Both the position numbers and the translations under genes were made by a program. Of a DNA stretch of 64,000 nt, positions 17,930 through 25,338 are shown piece by piece. The stretch is from Bacteroidetes bacterium GWF2_40_14 (GTDB taxonomy: Bacteria > Bacteroidota > Bacteroidia > Bacteroidales > UBA932), in NCBI GenBank assembly GCA_001769195.1, contig MEOK01000005.1, forward strand, positions 121,194 to 185,193, read 5' to 3'. Within the stretch, counting starts at the first letter, position 1; each line of letters starts with the position of its first letter. Under the pieces are notes generated by a model that saw only the letters and a program-made list of their open reading frames with translations, was not told where the DNA came from and ran no database searches.

Positions 17930-18718
17930 ATGAACATAAAAGAATTGACGCAAAGCAAAAGCTTTAAAAAAATGTTGGCAAAATTGTATGGTTTTGGTGC
18001 ATCTGTAGTTATACTCGGAGCACTGTTTAAAATCCAGCACTGGACGGGGGCAGGTTTTATGCTCTCTGCCGGTCTCATTACAGAGGCGATAATCTTCATA
18101 TTTTATGCTTTTGATACAGACTCAGAAGAAGAGAACGCCCCGGAATCCGACGGACAGACAGAATTATCAGAAAGGAGAATTACCGGTGGAGGTAGTGGTT
18201 CTGTGGCACTGGTTAAGTTTGATGAAATGCTTCATAAATATGAAATAACCCCGGAAATGTTTCATTGTCTTGGAACTGGTATAAAAAAGCTTGGAGAAGC
18301 AACAATTAATATAAATTCCATGGGCGATGTTTCTGCTGCATCAATCAAATATATGAATACAATAAAGACTGCAGACGAATCACTGGATAAACTTGCTAAA
18401 TCATATCAGAATGCTATGATTAAAGCGATAAACAAGACTGAATTCAAATACAGGAACATAACTGATTCTTTATCGGTTCTAGAGTCCGGAGTTAAATCAT
18501 ACCAGCAACAGCTGGAGACACTCAATAAAAACCTGTCGGCCCTCAACACGGTGTATATGCTTCATAAAGCAGGAGCGGATGACTATCTGAAAGATATGGC
18601 AGAATCTGCATGTGACACTAAAAAATACCGTGAGCAGATAAATAATCTTAACGACAATCTGGCCGCATTGAACAATGTTTATGGCAATATGCTTGCTGCA
18701 ATGAATGTTAGAAAGTGA
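17930..18718 (+). CDS. GldL-like motor protein
   Basis: This 262-residue GldL/PorL homologue is the inner-membrane stator-like subunit that forms the proton channel around GldM. It has two TM helices. The first contains KLYGFGASVVILGALFKI. The second contains GLITEAIIFIFYAFD, with Glu52 matching the essential glutamate of GldL (Glu49 in F. johnsoniae). The HWTGAGFML turn between them is also conserved. The cytoplasmic C-terminus (about 95-262) is long and helical, with coiled-coil-like QQQLETLNKNLSALN repeats. It is longer than typical GldL of about 215 residues. It is the last gene of the locus; 11 bases after its stop the convergent GNAT gene ends. Conserved catalytic residues suggest an active motor. 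Confidence 0.9.
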   Translation: MNIKELTQSKSFKKMLAKLYGFGASVVILGALFKIQHWTGAGFMLSAGLITEAIIFIFYAFDTDSEEENAPESDGQTELSERRITGGGSGSVALVKFDEMLHKYEITPEMFHCLGTGIKKLGEATININSMGDVSAASIKYMNTIKTADESLDKLAKSYQNAMIKAINKTEFKYRNITDSLSVLESGVKSYQQQLETLNKNLSALNTVYMLHKAGADDYLKDMAESACDTKKYREQINNLNDNLAALNNVYGNMLAAMNVRK

Positions 18719-18729
18719 TCTTCTATTTA

Positions 18730-19275
18730 TTAAATACTTTTCTCTAAGAACATAATAGAAAAATTATTAACACTATAATTCTTATCCCCAGATATTCTTT
18801 TTATCTTATCAAAGCCATTGATGCTCCAGAATCGTATGCCCTTCCAGTTCTTGAGATGGACTCCAATTCCAATACTTGTATATTTTTTTTCTTTAGCTTC
18901 TTTTGAAATGAATTCTATTACTTCACGACCATATCCGTTATGTTGTATTTCGCTTTTTATTACTAAAATACTTATCCATATAGTATCTGCAGTAGGGTAC
19001 CCATGATATATGTCGAAAAAACCAATGATTTTTGAATTCTCTTTGGAACAGATAGATTTAAACCGGTAATAATCTTTGTTTGCACAACTAATAGGAGGCA
19101 AATCACCAGAGGACAAACAATTTTCGATATAATTATTGTCAAACAAGTCACCTTCAATATCTTTTTTGTCCACCCAATTTTCGCAAATTGACCGCAGCTC
19201 ACCAATGTCTTCAGACGTTGCATTTCTTATAATTATTCTATTGGTCTCAAAGTGTTCAGAAATGATTGATTTCAT
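18730..19275 (-). CDS. GNAT family N-acetyltransferase
   Basis: This 181-residue protein has the GNAT fold signature. An N-terminal RIIIRNATSEDI strand-helix lies near residue 13. A beta-4 strand precedes NGYGREVIEFISKEA, which is the acetyl-CoA pyrophosphate loop (Q/R-x-x-G-x-G/A). A C-terminal W-x-x-NGF element corresponds to the GF motif of motif B. The acyl acceptor cannot be told. Relatives annotated as ribosomal or aminoglycoside acetyltransferases share this layout, but no specificity residue is diagnostic. It is AT-rich and lies between the GldL gene and the rloA gene in a region with accessory character. It is convergent with gldL. Confidence 0.82.
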   Translation of the reverse strand: MKSIISEHFETNRIIIRNATSEDIGELRSICENWVDKKDIEGDLFDNNYIENCLSSGDLPPISCANKDYYRFKSICSKENSKIIGFFDIYHGYPTADTIWISILVIKSEIQHNGYGREVIEFISKEAKEKKYTSIGIGVHLKNWKGIRFWSINGFDKIKRISGDKNYSVNNFSIMFLEKSI

Positions 19276-19458
19276 GTTATTACTTTATAAAAGTGGATTA
19301 AATTTTTGATCAATTATTGAAGGACAATATATTGTTAAAACTCAAGAACAGCAAATAATAGGATGTCATCAAATAAGATAAAGAAAAAATAAATGGTGTT
19401 ATGACAGATAATATGCAATAAAATGCTATTAATGCTGTTTTATATTTAAAATAAACTA

Positions 19459-19466
19459 TATATTTG
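19459..19466 (+). promoter_or_regulatory. Candidate -7 box for rloA
   Basis: TATATTTG fits TAnnTTTG exactly and lies 25 bases before the ATG at 19492. No good -33 box is seen. The rest of the 216-base gap shows nothing recognisable. Confidence 0.4.
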
Positions 19467-19491
19467 TATAAAATATGTCAAAACTACGATC

Positions 19492-20814
19492 ATGATTATT
19501 AGTTTTTCTGTTAAAAATTTCAAGACCTTTAAAAATAAGGCCACAATTAGTTTGATTGCCAGCAATTACGATAAAGCTACAAGAGTAGAAGAAAATATTT
19601 TTAGTGATAATATTTTTGATTTAAAAATTCTAAAAAGCGCTGTTATCTATGGGGCAAATGCTAGTGGCAAGAGTAAGTTTCTAGAGGCTTTATTGTTTAT
19701 GAGAAGCTTTGTTATCGAAAGCTCAAAAGAGACTCAAAAGGGAGATTTAATCTCTGTCGTTCCTTTTAAATTGAGCACGGAGAGTGAAAATGATAATACA
19801 GAATTTGAAATAGTATTCGAACAAAAAGATACAATATTCAGATATGGCTTTGAAGTTAACAAGAATTATGTTGTTGCTGAATGGTTGTATCAAAAACAAA
19901 AAATTAAAGAAGTTGAGTTATTTTACAGAGAGGGACAGGAATTTGATGTTCACAGACAGATGAGTAAAGCAGCAAAAGTTTCTAAGGAAGGCTTAGTGAG
20001 GGATAATGCTTTGTTCATCTCTGTTGCAGCTCAATTCAACGATGAAACTAGTATTGCAATTATTCAATGGTTCAAACAGTTGAGAACTTTATCTGGCCTG
20101 TTCGAAGAGAGCTATAAAGGATTTACATTAGGGAAGACAGAAGAGCCTATTCAAAAAAGTAGAATACTGGAGCTTTTAAAAGCTGCAGACCTTGGTATTG
20201 ATAATGTAGAACTTACTATTCTTGATGATAGTAATATTCCAAATGATGTACCTAAGGAACTTAGAGATAAATTGATTAAAGCAGTAAAAGATGGAGATAA
20301 GATTGTAAGCGATGTACTGATGTCACATAAAAAATTTGATTCTTCAGGGAAAGTTGTGGGAAATGTCTGCTTTTCAGTAGATGATGATGAATCAGCTGGA
20401 ACAAATAAATTTTTTGCATTGTCCGGTACTATTCTTGATGTTTTAGAAAATGGATATACGCTTATCATCGACGAGTTAGACTCAAAATTACATCCAAATC
20501 TTGTTTGTAAAATTGTTTCATTGTTTAATTCCAGAGAATTGAATAAAAAAAACGCGCAATTGATCTTTAACACCCATGATACAAATTTATTAAGCTCTGG
20601 ATTATTTAGGAGAGATCAAATCTGGTTCACCGAAAAAGATAAATATGGAGCTGCTTCTTTATATTCTTTAGCAGATTTTAAAGAACAAAGAGTGAGAAAA
20701 GAAGAAGCGTTTGAAGATAATTATATTAGAGGTAAGTATGGTGCTGTACCATATATGGGTTTATTCGACAACTTAATTGCTCAAAAAGTATTGCAAGATG
20801 AGAATGAAAAATAA
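19492..20814 (+). CDS. RloA-like AAA/ABC-type ATPase (defence-associated)
   Basis: This 440-residue ATPase is of the AAA_21/AAA_15 (SMC/ABC-like) type found with RloB. The N-terminus ISFSVKNFKTFKNK is typical. Walker A is GANASGKS at 54-61, Walker B is LIIDE at 324-328, and the switch His is in NTHDTN (His362). The protein appears complete. RloA-RloB pairs are named after restriction-linked ORFs and resemble the AriA-AriB (PARIS) arrangement of an ATPase with a Toprim-like effector, so an anti-phage role is plausible. The stop overlaps the start of the damaged rloB by 11-17 bases, showing translational coupling. With a broken partner it may be non-functional or decaying. Confidence 0.82.
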   Translation: MIISFSVKNFKTFKNKATISLIASNYDKATRVEENIFSDNIFDLKILKSAVIYGANASGKSKFLEALLFMRSFVIESSKETQKGDLISVVPFKLSTESENDNTEFEIVFEQKDTIFRYGFEVNKNYVVAEWLYQKQKIKEVELFYREGQEFDVHRQMSKAAKVSKEGLVRDNALFISVAAQFNDETSIAIIQWFKQLRTLSGLFEESYKGFTLGKTEEPIQKSRILELLKAADLGIDNVELTILDDSNIPNDVPKELRDKLIKAVKDGDKIVSDVLMSHKKFDSSGKVVGNVCFSVDDDESAGTNKFFALSGTILDVLENGYTLIIDELDSKLHPNLVCKIVSLFNSRELNKKNAQLIFNTHDTNLLSSGLFRRDQIWFTEKDKYGAASLYSLADFKEQRVRKEEAFEDNYIRGKYGAVPYMGLFDNLIAQKVLQDENEK

Positions 20815-21474
20815 GAAGCTCATACAGTTGAATAATAGACAAAAGCATAGAGCGTTATTAAGAAATGAGAGGAAGACTGAACCTGCTTTTGAAAGGGAGA
20901 AGCCTACTAAAAATGAAAAACCTAGAATATTGATTGTTTGTGAAGGAAAAAACACAGAACCATCTTATTTTAGACAGTTTAGACTATCTTCGGCAACTAT
21001 TGAGGCTATTGGTGAGGGGTTTAATACACTGTCACTTGTTAAAAAAGCAATAGAAATATCCCGGAAAAACCAGATAATCCAAGTCAAGTCTCAGACTTTA
21101 ATGATGCAATTATGCTTGCTAAGAAAAATGGATTTGGAGTAGCTTATTCGAACCAAGCTTTTGAATATTGGATTATATTGCATTTCAATGATCATCAAGG
21201 CGGTCCTATGGATAGGAGACAGTATGGGTATAAAATAAATGAGTATTTGGCGCAGTATTCAGTTTATTATGATTTCACCGGATCCAAATTAATTACTGAT
21301 GAGATTTTTGAATTGCTGGATGGGATAGATGAACAGACAAGAAAGAACAGGAAACGACTTGCAATTATAAGAGCAAAGCGTAATTATAAACTTTTTGACC
21401 ACATGAATCCTTCCGCAGAAGAGTCCTCAACCACTGTCTATAAACTGGTTGAAGAATTACTAAGATATTTGTAA
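20804..21474 (+). pseudogene. rloB-like gene, disrupted by frameshift and deletion
   Basis: The N-terminal part starts at an ATG at 20804 (or 20798) and carries the RloB hallmark ILIVCEGKNTEPSYF. It is readable to about 21060 (LVKKAIEIS), then runs into a stop in that frame at 21142. The C-terminal part continues in the -1 frame from about 21061 (PEKPDNPSQVSDFNDAI) through AFEYWIILHFND to the stop at 21474. Both parts match one protein of about 230 residues. RloB/Toprim-like relatives normally have a V-F-D-x-D acidic segment between these two parts, and I cannot find it in any frame here. A short non-triplet deletion that removed it explains both the frame change and the missing motif. The effector is probably inactive. 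Confidence 0.75.
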
Positions 21475-21562
21475 AGAAATTAAGAGGCAGAGATGATCTC
21501 TACGCTATTCGCTGAGAGAAAGATGACGCTTTAACCTCTTATTAATTTTGAAGTATTTAAAA

Positions 21563-21579
21563 TTTTTGTGATCCAGCTG
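21563..21579. repeat. Direct repeat of tRNA-Lys 3' end, copy 1
   Basis: The 17-base sequence tttttgtgatccagctg occurs here and again at 21758-21774. In the second copy it covers the last 11 bases of tRNA-Lys(TTT) plus flank. A third partial match (ccagctggggc) is at 21710-21720. tRNA 3'-end repeats are typical of integrase attachment sites, so this may be an att remnant. Confidence 0.6.
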
Positions 21580-21670
21580 TCGTGACTTGCAGCCTTTGGG
21601 CTGCTTCGTCGGACCCGGTATCTTTTACTTACCCACACAAAATCAGTTTTTTCGCTCCGCTCAAAAATTC

Positions 21671-21733
21671 CTTTGTTTTTTATACCCCACCTTGTCCAAG
21701 CAAGCTTGACCAGCTGGGGCATAAAAACAAAGA
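21671..21733. repeat. Imperfect inverted repeat next to tRNA-Lys
   Basis: The left arm begins ctttgttttttataccccac and the right arm, reverse-complemented, begins ctttgtttttatgccccag. The arms are about 25-28 bases with few mismatches around a short aagcaagctt centre. It lies inside the 195-base stretch between the two tRNA-end repeats. It may be a small mobile (MITE/REP-like) remnant or a structured RNA element. Confidence 0.5.
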
Positions 21734-21762
21734 AGCCAAGCTGTTGCTTGGCTTCTGTTTTT
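21731..21762 (-). terminator. Intrinsic terminator of tRNA-Lys(TTT)
   Basis: A perfect ten-base-pair stem (agaagccaag/cttggcttct, loop of six) lies just downstream of the tRNA 3' end. On the minus strand it is followed by TTGTTTTTAT. Confidence 0.75.
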
Positions 21763-21774
21763 GTGATCCAGCTG
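21758..21774. repeat. Direct repeat of tRNA-Lys 3' end, copy 2
   Basis: This is the second copy of the 17-base direct repeat. It overlaps the 3' end of tRNA-Lys(TTT), which spans 21764-21836. Confidence 0.6.
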
Positions 21775-21836
21775 GGGCTCGAACCCAGGACCCCAACATT
21801 AAAAGTGTTGTGCTCTACCTGCTGAGCTACTGAATC
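21764..21836 (-). tRNA. tRNA-Lys (anticodon TTT)
   Basis: On the minus strand a 73-base cloverleaf is present with acceptor GATTCAG/CTGGATC, discriminator A and D-arm GCTCAGCAGGTAGAGC. The anticodon stem is CAACA/TGTTG with loop CTTTTAA (anticodon TTT), and the T-arm is CTGGG-TTCGAGC-CCCAG. No encoded CCA. Confidence 0.96.
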
Positions 21837-21853
21837 TTTCCTTTAAGGGAGCG

Positions 21854-21885
21854 CAAAGATATGGTAACAATCTTTTATTTCCAAA
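21854..21885 (-). promoter_or_regulatory. Promoter of tRNA-Lys(TTT)
   Basis: Minus strand: TTTG (21885-21882), 20-base spacer, then TATCTTTG (21861-21854), 17 bases before the tRNA 5' end. This matches the Bacteroidota -33/-7 promoter pattern well. Confidence 0.65.
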
Positions 21886-21905
21886 TAATTTGAGAAAATT
21901 ACCTT

Positions 21906-21913
21906 TATATTTG
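21906..21913 (+). promoter_or_regulatory. Candidate -7 box for the gene at 21949
   Basis: TATATTTG fits TAnnTTTG exactly and lies 35 bases before the ATG at 21949. No matching -33 box was found. Confidence 0.4.
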
Positions 21914-21948
21914 CAGGTAAATATTCATTAACTGATAATTACAAAAAC

Positions 21949-22749
21949 ATGGCAATCAATTTTCCTTCAGAATTCCAAAAGTTTCTGGATTTTCATAAAA
22001 TTGATTACTCAGTAAATGGCTCGGTATTCACTATTTGCAAACCTGAAATTTCAATAAGAGTCATATCAGTAGGGGAGTCTGCCCCAGACAATAGAGGGAG
22101 TCAGAATATAACATTGTACGAGGATGAATGGGTCACTAAGTATCAGCTTGTCACCAACAGACTACTGGCAAATTTGGGAAGACAAAAATCTGTTTTTGCA
22201 CGAAATTGTGTAGTAAAACCTATTTCAGCAGAAAGCGCCAGAGAATTTCTGGAGAAGAATCACATACTTGGTTATACTGCATGTAGTTATAAATATGCTC
22301 TTTACATAAGGAAAGCAACTGAAGATATTAATGAAAATGAAATTGTTGCAGTTGCGATGTTTTCTGCTCCCCGGCCAATGGTGAGAGAAGGAAAAAAAAT
22401 CCTCTCTTATGAGTGGGTAAGATACGCCGGTCTTGCAGAATACAGGATAGCCGGGGGTATGGGAAAGCTGCTTAAATATTTTATTGACAAGTACTCACCA
22501 GATGAAATAATGTCTTATGCCGACAAAGACTGGAGTGACGGTAATGTATACAGGAAACTAGGCTTTAAATACAGTTGTGATACAGAGCCCATAGATTTTT
22601 ATGTGGACAGAACTTCCATGGAACGAATACCGGCAAAAAAAATCCTGAGAGACAAACAATATGACCCTCAGGATTTATACAAAAAATATTTTCTGCTAAG
22701 AAACCAGGGTAACCTTAAGTTTTACTGGAGAGCCGCTTTCGTCAGTTGA
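21949..22749 (+). CDS. GNAT-like protein related to phage Hef/VSR-type proteins, nuclease part degenerate
   Basis: This 266-residue protein has no assigned function. Its middle and C-terminal parts follow the pattern I know from phage and plasmid proteins that carry a VSR-like or homing-type endonuclease domain. An L-x-EDEW-x-x-K-x-x-x-x-x-x-L-L-x-x-LG linker lies at about 63-82, then a cysteine/basic stretch (ARNCVVKPIS). Then come F-L-x-x-NH-x-x-G (94-104), an EWVRYAG and GGMGKLLKYF stretch, SYADKDWSDGNVYRKLGF, and a YVDR motif. That C-terminal half looks GNAT-like (Mom-like). The N-terminal 60 residues are too short for the nuclease core and lack its usual acidic and His residues. It may be a domesticated relic with a retained acyltransferase-like domain. 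Its last 18 codons overlap clpC on the other strand. Confidence 0.6.
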   Translation: MAINFPSEFQKFLDFHKIDYSVNGSVFTICKPEISIRVISVGESAPDNRGSQNITLYEDEWVTKYQLVTNRLLANLGRQKSVFARNCVVKPISAESAREFLEKNHILGYTACSYKYALYIRKATEDINENEIVAVAMFSAPRPMVREGKKILSYEWVRYAGLAEYRIAGGMGKLLKYFIDKYSPDEIMSYADKDWSDGNVYRKLGFKYSCDTEPIDFYVDRTSMERIPAKKILRDKQYDPQDLYKKYFLLRNQGNLKFYWRAAFVS

Positions 22750-25221
22750 TTCAGTATCTATCTCCATATGGAGTTCATCTCCGGTCTTGAATTTGCCTGC
22801 AATAATAGCCTCAGCCAAAGGATCTTCTATCAATTTTTGTATGGCTCTTTTCAGAGGTCTGGCACCAAATTGCGGATCATATCCATGGTCGGCAACAAAT
22901 ATTTTAGCCTTCTCATCTATAGACAGTTTATATCCGGCATTCTCAATTCTCTTGTAGAGATCGTCAAGTTCAATATCAATTATCTTGCAAATGTCATCCT
23001 TGGTTAGAGAGTTAAAGAGTATCTGTTCGTCAAGCCTGTTAAGAAACTCAGGTGTAAATGTCTTCTTAAGGGCCTTCTCAATAATGTGTCTTGTGTTATC
23101 ACTTATGTTGCGTCTTGTCGAGTTTGAGAATCCCATTCCTCCACCATAATCCTTTATCTCCCTGCTTCCTATGTTTGATGTCATAATCAACAGAGTATTT
23201 CTGAAGTCAATGTGCCTGCCGTTGCTGTCTGTCAGTCTTCCCTCGTCAAGAACCTGTAGAAGCAGATTAAATATATCCGGATGTGCTTTCTCAATTTCAT
23301 CAAGAAGGATCACCGAATATGGTTTTCTTCTCACTTTCTCGCTCAGCTGACCACCCTCTTCGTACCCTACGTATCCCGGAGGGGCTCCTATCAACCTGCT
23401 TAGGGCAAACTTCTCCATATATTCACTCATGTCAATCCTTATAAGATTGTCCACAGAATCGAAAAGATATTCGGTCAGAATTTTTGCCAATTGAGTTTTC
23501 CCTACGCCTGTTGGTCCAAGAAATATGAATGTACCAATCGGTTTGTTTGGATCTTTCAACCCCGCTCTATTTCTCTGAATTGCCCGTACTACCTTGTCAA
23601 CGGCCTCATCCTGACCGACAATCTTCTTCCGAATGTTTTCTCCCATCCTCGAAAGCCTGTCGCCCTCTTTCTCTGCAAGCCTGTAGATTGGAACATTGGT
23701 AATCATAGACAGAACTTCAGCCACATCATTAGAGTTTACCTCCTGAGGGTTGAGATTCTGCTCTTCGTTCCATTTTTGTTGTGCAAGCTCAAGCTCTTCG
23801 CTCTTCTGCTTTTCCAGATCTCTGAGCTCAGCTGCCTTTTCGAACTGATTGTTACTAACAGCAAGTCTCTTCTCACTTCTGATAGGTTCAATTTCATTCT
23901 CAATTGCCAGAATTGAGTCAGGCACCTTGAGATGCATAAGATGAACCCTGGAACCGGCTTCATCAAGGGCATCAATCGCCTTGTCAGGCAGACAACGATC
24001 AGTAATATATCTCTGTGACAATCTTATGCATGCAATCAAAGCGTCATTGGTGTACACTACATTATGGTGCTTTTCATAACGTTCCTTGATATTCTGAAGA
24101 ATATTCAGTGTTTCATCGTAGGTGGTAGGATCTACCATAATCTTCTGGAACCTTCTTTCCAAAGCTCCATCCTTCTCAATATGCTCCCTGTATTCGTCAA
24201 GGGTGGTTGCACCAATGCACTGTATCTCACCGCGCGCCAGAGCCGGCTTCAACATGTTAGCCGCATCCAGCGACCCGGAAGCTCCTCCAGCTCCAACCAG
24301 AGTATGAAGTTCATCTATAAAAAGGATAATGTTGGGATTTTTTGTAAGTTCATTTAGTATTGCCTTCATTCTCTCCTCAAACTGACCTCTGTATTTTGTG
24401 CCGGCAACAATAGAGCCAATATCAAGTGATATCAGTCGCTTGTTAAGTAATACCCTTGAAACCCTTTTTTGTGCGATTCTTAGGGCAAGGCCCTCTGCAA
24501 TTGCCGATTTCCCTACTCCCGGCTCGCCAATAATAACAGGATTGTTCTTCTTTCTTCTGCCAAGAATTTGTGCAAGCCGTTCAATCTCCTTGTCTCTGCC
24601 CACGACAGGGTCGAGTTTTCCTTCGTGGGCAGCATTTGTCATGTCAAAGCCAAAGCTGTCAATTACAGGAGTGTCACTTGAAAGCTTTGTGTTTTTTGCC
24701 CCCCTTGCCGGCCCATCAATTCCGGAAGGTTTTACTCCTCCGTCCATTTCATCGTCGTATGTCGATGTATTCATCGGCTTTGATATCTCTTTCCCTTTGA
24801 ATGTTGCTCTCAAACTGTCATATGTAATGTTGTATTCCTTTAGAATTGATACAGAAACACCCTCTTCTCCCCTTAATATTGCAAGCAGCAGATGAACCGG
24901 ACCTGGCTTTGCCTCCTTTAAGGATCTTGCTTCCAGATACATTACTTTTAAGGCATTTTCTGCGCCCTTGGATAAGTTGAGTTTGTCGGCTTGTTCAAAG
25001 GGAACAATTTCCCCGACTTTTACAAGTTCCTCAATTTTTGACTTGAATACCTTGTACCCTGTCCCAAAGCTCATAAGCGCCTCAAAAGCAGAGTTGTCCT
25101 GATGACGGATTATACCAAGTATCAGGTGATCAGATCCAATTGTATAACTACCCATCCTCATTGCCTCTTCTCTGCTGTAAGAGATAATCTCATTTAATTC
25201 ATTTGATAATTGTAAATTCAT
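22696..25221 (-). CDS. clpC: ATP-dependent Clp protease ATP-binding subunit ClpC
   Basis: The ATG at 25221 gives 841 residues and begins right at the Clp N-domain ([20 protein letters not shown]). Domain order is two Clp_N repeats (about 1-145), AAA-1 with Walker A GEPGVGKS at 232-239, a UVR-type coiled segment ([24 protein letters not shown]), AAA-2 with GPTGVGKTQ, and the D2-small domain. The UVR motif and a GMGF loop in AAA-2, in the position of the ClpP-docking loop, favour ClpC over ClpB. It should unfold substrates for ClpP; no clpP is in the window. It is divergent from gyrA. The C-terminus overlaps the GNAT-like gene at 21949 by 54 bases tail to tail. Confidence 0.95.
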   Translation of the reverse strand: MNLQLSNELNEIISYSREEAMRMGSYTIGSDHLILGIIRHQDNSAFEALMSFGTGYKVFKSKIEELVKVGEIVPFEQADKLNLSKGAENALKVMYLEARSLKEAKPGPVHLLLAILRGEEGVSVSILKEYNITYDSLRATFKGKEISKPMNTSTYDDEMDGGVKPSGIDGPARGAKNTKLSSDTPVIDSFGFDMTNAAHEGKLDPVVGRDKEIERLAQILGRRKKNNPVIIGEPGVGKSAIAEGLALRIAQKRVSRVLLNKRLISLDIGSIVAGTKYRGQFEERMKAILNELTKNPNIILFIDELHTLVGAGGASGSLDAANMLKPALARGEIQCIGATTLDEYREHIEKDGALERRFQKIMVDPTTYDETLNILQNIKERYEKHHNVVYTNDALIACIRLSQRYITDRCLPDKAIDALDEAGSRVHLMHLKVPDSILAIENEIEPIRSEKRLAVSNNQFEKAAELRDLEKQKSEELELAQQKWNEEQNLNPQEVNSNDVAEVLSMITNVPIYRLAEKEGDRLSRMGENIRKKIVGQDEAVDKVVRAIQRNRAGLKDPNKPIGTFIFLGPTGVGKTQLAKILTEYLFDSVDNLIRIDMSEYMEKFALSRLIGAPPGYVGYEEGGQLSEKVRRKPYSVILLDEIEKAHPDIFNLLLQVLDEGRLTDSNGRHIDFRNTLLIMTSNIGSREIKDYGGGMGFSNSTRRNISDNTRHIIEKALKKTFTPEFLNRLDEQILFNSLTKDDICKIIDIELDDLYKRIENAGYKLSIDEKAKIFVADHGYDPQFGARPLKRAIQKLIEDPLAEAIIAGKFKTGDELHMEIDTESTDESGSPVKLKVTLVS

Positions 25222-25272
25222 ATGTGCTTTTAAATTTGATGCAAATCTAATTAAAGACAATTAGCAATACAA

Positions 25273-25304
25273 TTTGTTCATAAGATATTTATTTAGTAAT
25301 TTTA
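25273..25304 (+). promoter_or_regulatory. Candidate gyrA promoter
   Basis: TTTG at 25273-25276, a 20-base spacer, then TAATTTTA (one mismatch to TAnnTTTG) at 25297-25304, 34 bases before the gyrA ATG. Confidence 0.45.
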
Positions 25305-25338
25305 CCCCTCTTTTTATAAACAAGAAGTAAGAAACAAA

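Noticed and set aside
16295..18718. Calling the GldM-GldL genes part of a canonical type 9 secretion operon
   Set aside because: GldK and GldN are missing, the order is reversed, and the flanking genes encode pilin-like and chaperone-like proteins. I therefore left the gene symbols empty.
21055..21075. Programmed -1 frameshift as an explanation for the split rloB
   Set aside because: The run G-AAAAA-C is a poor slippery heptamer, and even a -1 shift would not restore the missing acidic segment.
21531..21722. Minus-strand 63-codon frame with KAASHDSWITK
   Set aside because: It lies in the repeat-rich stretch beside tRNA-Lys and resembles commonly mis-annotated tRNA-flank peptides; no start signal or domain.
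18730..21836. A complete integrative island bounded by tRNA-Lys repeats
   Set aside because: The only repeat copies found are 195 bases apart. No second boundary was seen near 18720, and no integrase gene is present.
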